Shown here piece by piece: positions 30,395 to 40,385 of a stretch of 64,000 nucleotides of DNA; position 1 is the first letter of the stretch, and each line of letters begins with the position of its first letter. The notes under the pieces are model-generated. The model was not told the DNA's origin. It was given only the letters and a program-made list of their open reading frames with translations, and did not search any database. Source of the DNA: Brettanomyces bruxellensis (taxonomy: Eukaryota > Ascomycota > Pichiomycetes > Pichiales > Pichiaceae); assembly GCF_011074885.1 (NCBI RefSeq), contig NC_054689.1:2294001-2358000 (forward strand), in the 5' to 3' direction. Both the position numbers and the translations under genes were made by a program.

Positions 30395-30817
30395 AGCGTG
30401 GGCAAAAATGAGGGAAGGTGAAATAATTGTATGTAACCACATAACACGTCTGCGTTACTGTTACAATATATAAGTATGAATTTGTCTGGAATGTAATTAG
30501 CAACACACTTAATCATTGTAATTAGTCAAGCACTTGGCTGGTTTTTACCTGAGAAATTCCGATCCAAAAGAGGAAAAAGTAAAAATAGGATGAACGAAAA
30601 AAATATAAAAAAAAATAAAAAAAAAACGCGAACGCGCTTTGCCCCGCTTCTCCTTTTTTTTATTTCCGTTATTATATCACCCTTGAGTTTGTACTTTTTC
30701 CGTGTGTCAAAATCCTGACGCGTTCCTCTTAACTCTTTCATCATTTAGCAACTTATCCAAAGACTACTTTTAACCTTGTGCAACAATTAAGGACAACACA
30801 TATAGAAGTTGACAAGA
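30395..30817. other. MSH6 promoter spacer
   Basis: A 423-base spacer with an A-rich stretch at about 30598-30626 followed directly by two ACGCG words, and a perfect ACGCGT at 30718. These are described separately. Nothing else recognised. Confidence 0.5.
30626..30723. promoter_or_regulatory. MCB-like cell-cycle elements upstream of MSH6
   Basis: A perfect Mlu I cell-cycle box ACGCGT lies at 30718-30723, 95 bases before the MSH6 ATG, and two partial sites (ACGCG) at 30626-30630 and 30632-30636. MBF binding to ACGCGT drives G1/S transcription of DNA synthesis and repair genes in yeasts, and MSH6 is a known member of that group. Function here is inferred. Confidence 0.6.
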
Positions 30818-33800
30818 ATGCCGGCCAAAATGAAGCAGGCAACGCTTTTGTCCTTTTTCACGAGGTCAAATGTGAAAAGTTCAACGGCTACTAAATTGAA
30901 CAGTAGCAAGCCCAAATCGGTTGAGAATATAACACCAACAAGTTCTTCACCGATAAGAGGGAAAAGCCAATCTACAACTGCAGGGAGAAAAGTCAATTCG
31001 AATCCCATCAAGGAGAATACACCAAATACACCGAAATCAGCCAAAAAGCAAGCAAAACACGAAGAGAAGCAGAATTTAGCTAAAGATGTTCCATCATCAC
31101 CATTAGAAACACTGTCAAGCGGCAGACGTGTGAGGAAGGTGAATTATTCTGAGTTCTCGGATGACGAAGATGAAGATGATGAAGTTGTTGGGGGACGAAG
31201 AAAAAGGAGAAAGATCCATCAGATTGTTGCTGCAGAGGATGATAGCGATAGTGATGAGTATCATATTGAGGATGAAGACGCAGACGTTGTTGAGGATGAA
31301 GACGAGGATGCAGATGAGCTGCAAAATGATAAAAGCTACGTTGAGGAGAAGCCGGATTTGGGTGATGATGTTGTGGTTGATGATGATGATGATGATGATG
31401 ATGATATAGTGATTGATGATGAGGCTCCTCGCAGATCGAGGAAGAAGAATATTGCACACAAGCAATCGAAACGAAGTGAAGAGATACATGCAGTAAGAAG
31501 TTCTTCAACTTCCGAGGAGGATAACGATAAGATGGATTTGGACGAGATGGAGAGCGATAAAGTGGCACATCCTACTTCGAGTGTGGCTGATAAGTTTTCT
31601 GCGGGCTCAACGTTTGTCCCCAAGAAAGAGAAGGCAGAAAGCGGCACACTCTCCATATTGGGTAAGAAGAGAAAGCATATGACACCCCAGAACAGGTTTT
31701 CTAAGGAAAACGAGGAGAGATATCAGTGGTTGGTGAACGTGAAAGATGCGGAAGGTAGGCCGGAAACGGATCCAGAGTATGATTCGAGGACTTTGTACAT
31801 ACCGAACTCTGCTTGGTCGAAATTCAGTGCTTTCGAGAAGCAGTACTGGGCAATCAAGTGCAAGATGTGGGATACGGTTGTTTTCTTCAAGAAAGGAAAG
31901 TTTTTCGAGTTGTACGAGAACGATGCCGACATTGCACACCAGAAATTCGACTTGAAGCTTGCTGGAACAGGCAGGGCGAACATGCGGCTTGCCGGAATTC
32001 CGGAGATGTCGTTTGACTACTGGGCGAAGAGGTTTGTGGATGAAGGTTACAAAGTTGCCAAAGTGATCCAGAAGGAGACATCTTTGGGCAAGCAGATGAG
32101 AGAGAGAAACTCGCGGGGGAAGAGCAAGGCCTCTAAAGTTATCAAGAGAGAGTTGGACTGCGTTTTGACCTGCGGAACACTCACTGACCAGAACATGTTG
32201 ACGGATGACATGTCGAAGTATTGTCTTTCGATAAAAGAGCGGGTCAATGAGGATGCCAGCAAGACCTTTGGCGTGTGCTTTGTGGACACATCGACTGGAA
32301 AACTGGAAGTCACCCAGTTTGACGATGACCCAGAGTGCGGCAGACTCGAGACATTGCTTGCACAGGTTCAGCCAATGGAGGTTTTGGTCGAGAAATCAAA
32401 GATCAGTCCTTTGGCAATGAAAATTCTTCGGTTCAACTCGCACGCAGGTGCATTTTTCAACTTCTTGAAGCCGGAAACGGAATTCTTGGGCTTCGATAGT
32501 ACGTTTGAGCAGCTCTGCAGTGGCAAGTACTTTGACAAGGATAACCCGGATGACTTGACGCAGTATCCGGCAATACTCAGGACTTACTACAAGTCGGAGA
32601 AGATTGAGGCGTTCAGTGCCTTTGGGGCTCTTTTGTGGTACCTGAAATCGTTGAAGTTGGACAAGGCAACAATCTCAATGGGCAACATCACCGAGTACGA
32701 TCCATTCAAGAGCACCTTCGCCAATGCCACCATGAGGTTGGACGGTGTGACATTGCAGAATTTGGAGATATTCAGCAATCGTTTGACCAGAGCAGCAAGG
32801 GCACGTTATTCCGTCTTTTGAACCGAGGCGTGACCTCGTTTGGCAAGCGTGCTTTCAGGAATTGGGTGATGCATCCATTGACGAACAAAAAGCTCTTGGA
32901 CGAGAGATTGGACTCCGTTGAGTTGCTCATGAACGATGGTGAGCTTAGATCGCTGATCGAGCACAAGCTGTCATCTTTGCCGGATCTTGAGCGGCTTCTT
33001 GCCCGGGTGCATTCTGGAAGTTTGCAGGTGAAGGATTTCTCGAAGGTTATCAGCGGCTTTGAGACCGTCATGGCTTTGATCAGGACCCTCAGCCAGACTT
33101 ATGGTGCAGAGGGGGCAAAGGTGAGTGGATCATTGGGCAGACTCATCAAGAGTTTTCCCCGCGAACTTGAAACCTGCATCTCGAAGTGGTCTTCTGCATT
33201 TGACAGACACGCAGCTTTGGAGGATGGAGTGCTCATTCCTGCCAAAGGTGTGGAGCCTGAATTCGATCAAAGCCAGGAGACAGTGAAGGGATTTGAGCAG
33301 GAGCTTGAAGATACCATTAAGCGGTATCGGAAGGAGTACAGATGCCAGGAAATGTGCTACAAGGACTATGGAAAGGAGCTATATCTGATAGAAGTTCCCC
33401 GAAAAGCGGTTTCGCGGATTCCCGAGGACTGGCAGCAGATGTCGGCAACATCAAAATCCAAAAGATACTGGTCTCCAGAGGTGAAGGAGCTTGTTCAGAG
33501 CTTGCTCGAGGCAAGAGAGACACACAGAGCATTATGTGACACTCTTGAGCAGAAGATGTATGCCAGGTTTGACTCGGACTGCAAGACTTGGACCTGTGCC
33601 GTCCAGACCATCGCACAACTTGACTGCTTGATCTCTTTGGTGCGAGCATCCGAGTCTCTAGGATCGCCTCTCTGCAGGCCGAAGTTCATCGATGGGGACC
33701 GTGCATTTTTGGATTTCAAAGAGTTACGACACCCATGCTTCATTCCAGGAGGCTCTTCTGGCACTAGAGACTTCATTCCCAATGATGTGAGCCTTGGAAG

Positions 33801-34569
33801 CCACGGGAAAGGACAGATTGCACTTTTGACGGGTGCCAATGCTGCTGGTAAATCCACACTTTTGAGAATGACCGGTGTGGCCGTCATCATGGCTCAGATT
33901 GGATGCTTTATTCCAGCCAAAGAGGCCACACTGGTCCCAGTTGACGCCATAATGACGCGTCTAGGTGCAAACGACAACATCATGCAGGGGAAATCCACAT
34001 TCTTTGTCGAGCTTTCCGAGACGAAAAGAATGCTTGACAACGCAACACCCAAATCACTCATTATCCTCGATGAACTTGGAAGAGGAGGCTCGTCAAGTGA
34101 TGGTTTTGCAATTGCGGAGGCTGTTTTACACCATATTGCCACGCACGTGCAGTCTATTGGCTTCTTTGCAACCCATTACGGAACTTTGGGCCAGTCTTTC
34201 CTCAATCATAGACGTATTCAACCTCTAAGGATGGGTATATTGGTGGATGAAGAATCGAGAAACATCACTTTTCTTTACAAGTTACAACCCGGAAAGTCGA
34301 ACGGCTCCTTTGGAATGCATGTTGCATCCATGTGTGGTGTTCCGAAGGAGATTGTTGATAATGCTGAGGTTGCTGCCAAGACTCATGAGCATACTTCTAG
34401 ATTGAAGAAGGTGCACCAGTCTCAGGAGAGCATCATTCCACTAGGACTTGAGAGTGACTTCTCGTGGATAGACCAGAAAAAGCCATTGGAACGCACATGC
34501 GCTGTGTACAACGAGAATGTCAAAAAGACGGCATTAAAGACGATATTCGAGTTGATCGACGGCATCTAA
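30818..34569 (+). CDS. MSH6: DNA mismatch repair protein MSH6, with an apparent one-base frameshift
   Basis: Partner of Msh2 in MutS-alpha, which recognises base mismatches and one-base loops after replication. The start ATG is 30818 (an upstream in-frame TTG was ignored). The N-terminus holds a PCNA-binding box QATLLSFF, followed by a disordered acidic linker with Asp/Glu runs. The mismatch-binding domain has the Phe-x-Glu motif in FFKKGKFFELYEN. The frame breaks at about 32779: the first frame ends in a short nonsense tail at 32821. The second frame resumes at SFDQSSKGTLFRLLNRGVTS and carries Walker A TGANAAGKSTLLR, Walker B IILDELGRGGSSSDG and FFATHYGTL. With one added base the protein is about 1250 residues, the family length (S. 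cerevisiae 1242). If real, the break removes the clamp and ATPase domains. Confidence 0.92.
31375..31407 (+). repeat. GAT trinucleotide run coding for an acidic stretch in MSH6
   Basis: A nearly pure run of GAT codons, about nine in a row, encodes poly-Asp in the disordered acidic linker of MSH6. Such runs vary in copy number between strains. Confidence 0.7.
32776..32784 (+). other. Frameshift site in MSH6
   Basis: The coding strand reads AGC AAT CGT TTG, breaking the frame. One added T after 32779 (AAT TCG TTT) gives Asn-Ser-Phe-Asp-Gln and joins the two halves exactly. The site is not a long homopolymer and not a recognisable slippery heptamer. Confidence 0.85.
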
Positions 34570-34741
34570 GGTGGTCTGGGGATAAATCTTTTTGTATATT
34601 TACGGCTTTTGATATTCTGAAAAATAATAAAAAAATTGAAAAAAAAAAAAAAAAAAAGTAAATAAAATAAAATAAATAAAGTAATATCGGTATCTTCGCA
34701 CTACCAGCATTGGGACATTTACATCTCCGTCTTATAAACAA

Positions 34742-34840
34742 ATGTACAAACCATCAAGATATAAAAAAAACATGAAATGCCCAGAAAGATGCGAAAAAGA
34801 GGACGGCCCAGCGGATGTGAAGAGTCTAGCCCCAATATAA
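34742..34840 (+). other. Overlapping upstream ORF at RAD24
   Basis: A 32-codon frame from the ATG at 34742, with a second in-frame ATG at 34772 that has A at -3. It terminates at 34840, inside the RAD24 coding region in another frame. It matters only if the transcript starts upstream of it, which the sequence does not show. Confidence 0.4.
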
Positions 34841-36885
34841 GCCTGGAGTCCATTGAATCAATCACAGATGTGGATCAAAGCACAAGCAGTATTCCGGACC
34901 CTTCAACAAAGCCCGATACCAATTATTCAGAATTGAAACCGCATACGGGCATCAAGCAGATATTTGAGCAGTTCCGAAACACATCCGAAAGACAAGCCAA
35001 GAAACGGAGAAATGTAAATATCCATGCCAAGGATTCGTCACTCTGGTGCGAAAAGTACTTTCCAAAGTGTGAATCGGATATATGTGTCAATAAGCAAAAA
35101 CTCAATCAAGTGAAAGAAGCGATTGGAGATCTAATCATGAACGAGGGTCAAGGCCCGCGGATTCTCATACTAACGGGTCCTGCCGGAAGTGGCAAGTCAA
35201 CCGTTGCCAAGATAATCGCCAACGATGCCGTATCAAATAAACAGGCCACGCTGGAATCAGAAGAAAGCAATATACGATTATTTGACGAGTTGATTGAAAC
35301 CGATGAGACTGCTGAGGAGCAGTTTCCTAATATCATTGAATACTCGAACAGGACAACAAGCACATCTGCAGTTGCCTCACCCGTACGTCAATTCTCCGAT
35401 TTTTTAGACGAGTGCAAGCTCTTGACTATGGGCAGGGAGAAATGCATAATTGTGGATGAGTTACCCAACTTGTACCACCAGGAAACTCTACAGAACTTTA
35501 GAGATGCCATATTGCGCTGGATACAGTTAAACTCCAGCATCCGATTGCCACCTCTCATCATCTGTCTGACAGAGTTCGATATAGATGACTTTCACTACAA
35601 GGGTGTGTTTTCAATAGAGGCAACTTTCAAGATCGAGACCGTATTCGATCAGCAGTTGATGAAGTATGAGGGCAGGTCGTGGAGACGAATCAAATTCAAC
35701 CCGGTTGCGCGTAAATTCCTAACGAAAGCTTTGAAGATTGTTGTTGATGGAGAAAAAACGCTGACGGCAAAGATTCCAAAGAAAGTGATGTCTGAAGAAT
35801 TAAAAGAGCTCAGTGGAGGAGGCGACATTAGAAATGCGATCATCACTTTGGAGTACTGGTGCCGATTTGTATTTCCTGTAACACATTCACGGTCAAGTGT
35901 CAGCACTCTTGGAGGTGTCAGTGGGTTAAACATCTTTCACTCGATTGGAAAGCTTGTGTACGGTACTCAGCACAAAGAAGAGGAGTATCTGGCATATATG
36001 AAGTCGTTGAACGTATCCAAGGCGTATGATCCAAAGCAGGAGTTTACAGTGATGCCGACAATTGACGATATCAACTCTATTAGTGTCGAGAACATTTGCA
36101 GGGATCTATATTCGACTTCCGAGAAGATCAACCTCAATGTTCTTGAAAATTATCTCGTATTAAACCCAAAGCTTGATTCTAATGTGTCCTCCTTACTTAA
36201 CGTGTTGTCTGAGGCTGACGTGATGTCTTCATACAATCGTGACCGCAAGTGTCTGTCAATGATGACATACTACGGCTGTTTTGGCACGAGGATAATGTGT
36301 TCGAAGATCAAAAGCAGCACTTTGGGGCATGGATCGGTCAGGCGGCTAAAATACTCAAGAGACCCGAAAGTAAGAAGAAAAAGAAGGAAGATCCAGCAGG
36401 AAATTACCAATTTCTGCCTGAGAAGATGTCTTAGGCTTGTTGATCAAGGATATTACTCGCATCTTTCAGGGCTAAATGCTATGCTTATAGACGGGTTTTA
36501 CCAGCAGCAGATCCTAAACTCTGCAAAACTTCAAGGAAAGCTAATTAATGGTGGTTACGGAAGCCATGCTCCAAGACTGGGCGGAGGATTTTCGAATATT
36601 GTTCTTGCCGAGACGAATTTTGAGGCGGAAGCAACAGACGAGGATGCCAAAAGCATGATTAATGATAAAGAAGTGTTGGAAAAACTGGAGAATGAATATT
36701 TCGGTGGAGGTCTTTTATCTGATCGTCGGGAAGGCATTGCAGAGCAAGAAATGGAGCTGGCTGATACGGCTGAGTTTGATGATGATCCGATTGTTGATTC
36801 ACAGGAAGAACAGAAAGATGCTGATAACGATTCCGGGGACTGGGATGATTCTTTCAGTGATGACTCATTAGTACTGAAATTGTGA
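34777..36885 (+). CDS. RAD24: DNA damage checkpoint clamp loader RAD24 (Rad17 family)
   Basis: Large subunit of the Rad24-RFC complex that loads the 9-1-1 checkpoint clamp at damaged DNA. The 702-residue protein has a basic N-terminus, the LWCEKYFPKCESDICVNKQK entry of the AAA+ domain, Walker A LTGPAGSGKSTVAK at about residues 128-141 and Walker B CIIVDELPN at about 223-231. Later blocks GGDIRNAIITLEYWCRF and FHSIGKLVYGTQ are typical of the family. The C-terminus ends in an acidic tail with DDPIVDS, resembling the Rad24 tail that contacts the clamp. It follows MSH6 on the same strand after 207 bases. An out-of-frame ATG at 34742 precedes this start and its frame overlaps into the gene (see findings). 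Confidence 0.92.
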   Translation: MPRKMRKRGRPSGCEESSPNISLESIESITDVDQSTSSIPDPSTKPDTNYSELKPHTGIKQIFEQFRNTSERQAKKRRNVNIHAKDSSLWCEKYFPKCESDICVNKQKLNQVKEAIGDLIMNEGQGPRILILTGPAGSGKSTVAKIIANDAVSNKQATLESEESNIRLFDELIETDETAEEQFPNIIEYSNRTTSTSAVASPVRQFSDFLDECKLLTMGREKCIIVDELPNLYHQETLQNFRDAILRWIQLNSSIRLPPLIICLTEFDIDDFHYKGVFSIEATFKIETVFDQQLMKYEGRSWRRIKFNPVARKFLTKALKIVVDGEKTLTAKIPKKVMSEELKELSGGGDIRNAIITLEYWCRFVFPVTHSRSSVSTLGGVSGLNIFHSIGKLVYGTQHKEEEYLAYMKSLNVSKAYDPKQEFTVMPTIDDINSISVENICRDLYSTSEKINLNVLENYLVLNPKLDSNVSSLLNVLSEADVMSSYNRDRKCLSMMTYYGCFGTRIMCSKIKSSTLGHGSVRRLKYSRDPKVRRKRRKIQQEITNFCLRRCLRLVDQGYYSHLSGLNAMLIDGFYQQQILNSAKLQGKLINGGYGSHAPRLGGGFSNIVLAETNFEAEATDEDAKSMINDKEVLEKLENEYFGGGLLSDRREGIAEQEMELADTAEFDDDPIVDSQEEQKDADNDSGDWDDSFSDDSLVLKL

Positions 36886-37106
36886 AACTGTGTAATCAGT
36901 ATGTTAAGCCTCGAAGTAGGGTGAGTATGTTGAATATCAAGTTAGCTAAATAAATATGCTAATTACCAAACTTGCGAAGTACTAGATAGATAAATACTCA
37001 GTACGCTGAATATAACTACATCCAAATATACACTAAACAGATCAATGGTACATGTAGCATTAGAGTGGAAGATATACTGGTTGCTATACAAAAGAAGTAA
37101 AATATA

Positions 37107-37868
37107 CTAATTCGAGGCAGCCTGCTTGACGGTGTTCTCAAAGTAATGATCATCATCACTGAGATTCTCCTTTATGATATCCAAGCCGCCCTGGAAGTCG
37201 CCATTGATGTAAAGCTGAGGGAAAGTTGGCCAATCACTGAACTTCTTGAGGCCTTGTCTGACAGTATCGTCTTTGAGAATATCGAAGAAACCAAATCTGA
37301 CTTGATGCTCTCTAAGAATGGCGATAAGCTGTCTGGAGAATCCGCACTTTGGAGCAGAAGGTGTTCCCTTCATGAATAGCATGATTGGAGCAGCAGTTGT
37401 CAACTTCTTGAGTCTAGCATTAAGCTGTTCTGGAGTTTCTTTCTCGGGCACTTTGACCGACTCAATTGCGTTCTTTTGTGGCGTAGTTGGTTCTTTTGCA
37501 GCTTCGGAAGCGGCTGATGTGGCTGTGGAGTTTGCAGCTGGAGCCGATCCGAATTGTTCAAGTGCACTGGCAAGTTCTTTTGGATCGGCGCCACTTAGTT
37601 CTTTAAGAATTGTTCCATTTTTCACCAAAACAAAGTATGGAACGGCGGAAATGTCGAACAAGTCCGAAATTTCAGGGAATTTGTCGGCGTTCACGGATAT
37701 GAAACCCGTACTTTGGTTTTGGGCGGAGTCTGCCAAAGTGGAAACAACTTTATTCATCTGAATGCAAGGGGATGCCCATGGTGTGTGGAAATAAAGTGCA
37801 ATGAGCTTATCTTTTGCAGAGGTGAGAGTTGTGAACTGCTCTTTGGATTCGATTTCGACTAGTCCCAT
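37107..37868 (-). CDS. GRX3: Monothiol glutaredoxin, GRX3/GRX4-like
   Basis: Cytosolic/nuclear multidomain glutaredoxin that binds a [2Fe-2S] cluster and signals iron status to iron regulators. The 253-residue protein has an N-terminal thioredoxin-like domain (about 1-105) with FHTPWASPCIQMNK and a linker rich in Ala/Ser/Thr. A C-terminal glutaredoxin domain follows (about 145-250) with the CGFS active site (Cys175) in KGTPSAPKCGFSRQ and WPTFPQLYINGDFQGG. GRX3 and GRX4 are paralogs from a Saccharomyces duplication, so this is likely their single counterpart. Convergent with RAD24 (221 bases apart). Start ATG 37868. Confidence 0.93.
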   Translation of the reverse strand: MGLVEIESKEQFTTLTSAKDKLIALYFHTPWASPCIQMNKVVSTLADSAQNQSTGFISVNADKFPEISDLFDISAVPYFVLVKNGTILKELSGADPKELASALEQFGSAPAANSTATSAASEAAKEPTTPQKNAIESVKVPEKETPEQLNARLKKLTTAAPIMLFMKGTPSAPKCGFSRQLIAILREHQVRFGFFDILKDDTVRQGLKKFSDWPTFPQLYINGDFQGGLDIIKENLSDDDHYFENTVKQAASN

Positions 37869-38164
37869 TTTGGTTGAAGGATTTGATGTGTTGGGAAAAA
37901 AGCAATGTGTCGATTAAGTTGATGTGAAGAGTAAACGTCAACAATTTATAAGCGGGAGCGTTTTCTGTCTGAGTTCAAAGTGTGAATTTTTCCAGGTGGA
38001 TAATTGTTGCCAGGAAGTTCGCGCGTGCAGATTCACAGGTAGCCTCAGTTTCCGAATCGGGTAATATTACATAACTACTCGTGATGATTGGATGTAGGGA
38101 TAGTTGGTTTCGGGATTAGGTATGAGATGTGAATGGATTGGGTATTTGGGCATGTGGCGATTAT

Positions 38165-38188
38165 GGGCGGTGGGTATGAGGGCGGGGG
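38165..38188 (+). other. G-quadruplex motif
   Basis: Four runs of three or more G (38165-38167, 38172-38174, 38180-38182, 38184-38188) separated by loops of 4, 5 and 1 bases fit the standard G3+N1-7 pattern. It lies about 300 bases upstream of the GRX3 start, on the strand opposite to GRX3 mRNA sense. Confidence 0.75.
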
Positions 38189-38281
38189 TAATGGATTGTT
38201 GTGTCGGAGATATCGGGTTGCAGAAAATGGTGTAGGGGTGCTAGTAAATGTGAATGTGGTAGCTTTAAGAGTGGGTATTGA

Positions 38282-38323
38282 AGGTGAATACTAGACGGTG
38301 AGCACTAGATGGTGAACACTAGA
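38282..38323 (+). repeat. Three-copy 14-bp tandem repeat
   Basis: Three consecutive 14-base units of the form GGTGAACACTAGAT, with one or two differences per copy, inside the G-skewed spacer. Confidence 0.75.
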
Positions 38324-38942
38324 TGGGAATACCAAATGATGAAATTGTAATAAACAGTGGTAATAAAGAGCACTAGGCAATAAATGGATAGTAAAATAAT
38401 ATCATTAGTTAATGGTTGGTGGACAGTATTGATGGGTAAGTGGCCAAATAATGAGAATACCGAGTAATGAGTGAGTGGGGTGTAAAAGTAAGTAAGGAGT
38501 GACTGAGTCATAAGTAGATTGTAAATGGTAATAGCAGACAAAGATAGTGAGCAAATCATGAATAGTGAATAATGAACTGATATGCGAGTGTTAAATAGTA
38601 GGTTAGTGGAATAAGACATGACTAAGATAGCAGTAGTACTGCAAACCATAACCGATGGTAGTGCTAGTTAGTAGAGTAAATTATAAGTGAGATAGCATCA
38701 ATTAGTAGCGTAATTTGAGTAAGGTAGCACTGGTTGGTATGTTATGACTCAGATGGTAGCGTAAACCATCGGTACTAGCAAATTGTTGAAAAGCAAGTTA
38801 CAAACGAAATAAGCTAACAAACGATGTATGTAATGAATGGTACAAGCCTACAACAATACAGTAGTAATAGCGAATCAAGATCTATTCCTCTAAGCAAGAT
38901 AATAATAAACATTACAATTAATCCAGGCCAAATCTAGCCAGG

Positions 38943-40353
38943 CTAGTGCTTGATGTCATGCGGGGACTCGTATTGAGAGGAGGCCCTCACCTGGTATGGC
39001 TGGGAGTAGTACTGGGGCCCGTAGTAGTAGCCGGAAGGAGGGTTACCCGCCGGGTAGTACTGGGAGGAAGAGTATGGGATGGACTGGGAGGGGTTAGAGG
39101 GTGGAGGAGGTTGCACCGAGCGGATAGAGGGGAGATTGTTTTGTGGATTTTGCTGTGGAGTGCGGAGAGTAGTTGGGGGGAGTGTTGGCGGGTTTGCAGG
39201 ATTTGATGGCGCAGTCGGTGCAGAGATGTGTGGAGCACTTGCGTTTGCAGGATTTGCATTCGCAGGATCAGCGGTTGCAGAAGTTGCATCTGCAGCATTT
39301 GCATTTGCAGCATTTGCATCTGCAGAACTTGCATTTGCAGCATTTGCATCTGCAGAACTTGCCGGCTGATCGTGCTCTGGATGCCCCGATCGCACAGAAC
39401 GCGGCAAACCTTGCTGCTCAGGGTGCACGGATGCATCCCGAGGGTTTTGCTCCTCGTGCGAGGCCTGATCGTGCGAATTTCGCTGCTCCTGCCCCTGGTC
39501 CTGGTCCTGCACCCCGTCCAGGCTCTTTTCAGTCTTCTTCTCCACATCCTTGTCCGCCTGCAGCCCGTAGTAAGACTCGGAGCGGTAGGTGGGGTTGCCC
39601 TGCTGAATAACACGTTTTATGTCTTTGACAAACAACGGGTAAAGCAGATCAACGATTTTCTTGCGCTGGGCCATGAGAAGAGCCCGCTCGAACGGAATCC
39701 AGACTCCCTTCAAGTGCATGGAGCCGATTTTGACGACGTAGCGTGTTTTTTCGGCCTTGAGAATGCCGTCTCGCCGGCCACGGGTCATCTTGGCCACATT
39801 TAGGAGCTTTGTGCCGTTGATCATGTCATTGTCGGCCCGCCGGACGACTGCCACACCGTTTGCCTCTACCTGGTAGCACAAAGTCTTCTCGTCCTCCCAC
39901 ATAATCGTTGTAATTTTTGGCCGCACGCCCACCGGCTGCACCTGACCCACCGATGGGCTTAACGGTGTATCATCAAGCGAATTTCTCGTTCTGCGGTGTG
40001 GCCGACGCTGCTGCCGGTCTTGCTTCAATGCATCCGGTTGCTGTGACATCTCTTTTCCATCCTCAACAGTGCCTGTGTACCTCAACACAGATTCTGTGCT
40101 CCCATAAGCAGCAGCCCCGTAGTAGGGGTACCCGGCAGCCGCACCGGGGGCCCCACCAGGTGCCCCGTAGCCCACCCCGTAGTTGTATCCCTGGTAAACT
40201 GCTGAAGGTTGTTGGTATGCCTGTGGTTGCTGGTAATAACTCCCGTATGCCGACACGTAGGTTTGGGGCTGTGCTTGTGTTTGTGCCTGAACCTGGGCCT
40301 GCACCTGAGCCTGTGATTGTGCCTGGGCCTGCGATTGAACCTGCAATTGAGCT

Positions 40354-40385
<32 letters not shown>

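Larger units (their letters stand above)
37869..38942. other. G-skewed spacer: GRX3 promoter/APSES gene 3' flank
   Basis: A 1.07 kb spacer whose plus strand from about 38080 to 38780 has far more G than C (29 G to 4 C in 38161-38220). It contains a G-quadruplex motif (38165-38188), a 14-bp triple repeat (38282-38323), and two or three decayed copies of a roughly 34-base unit at about 38671-38765. No protein or RNA gene recognised; the frame at 38305-38649 on the minus strand looks like a by-product of the skew. Confidence 0.6.

Noticed and set aside
32776..32784. Programmed -1 ribosomal frameshift in MSH6 or ADP1
   Set aside because: Neither site has an X XXY YYZ slippery heptamer, and these families are not known to use recoding. 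A one-base loss explains both more simply.
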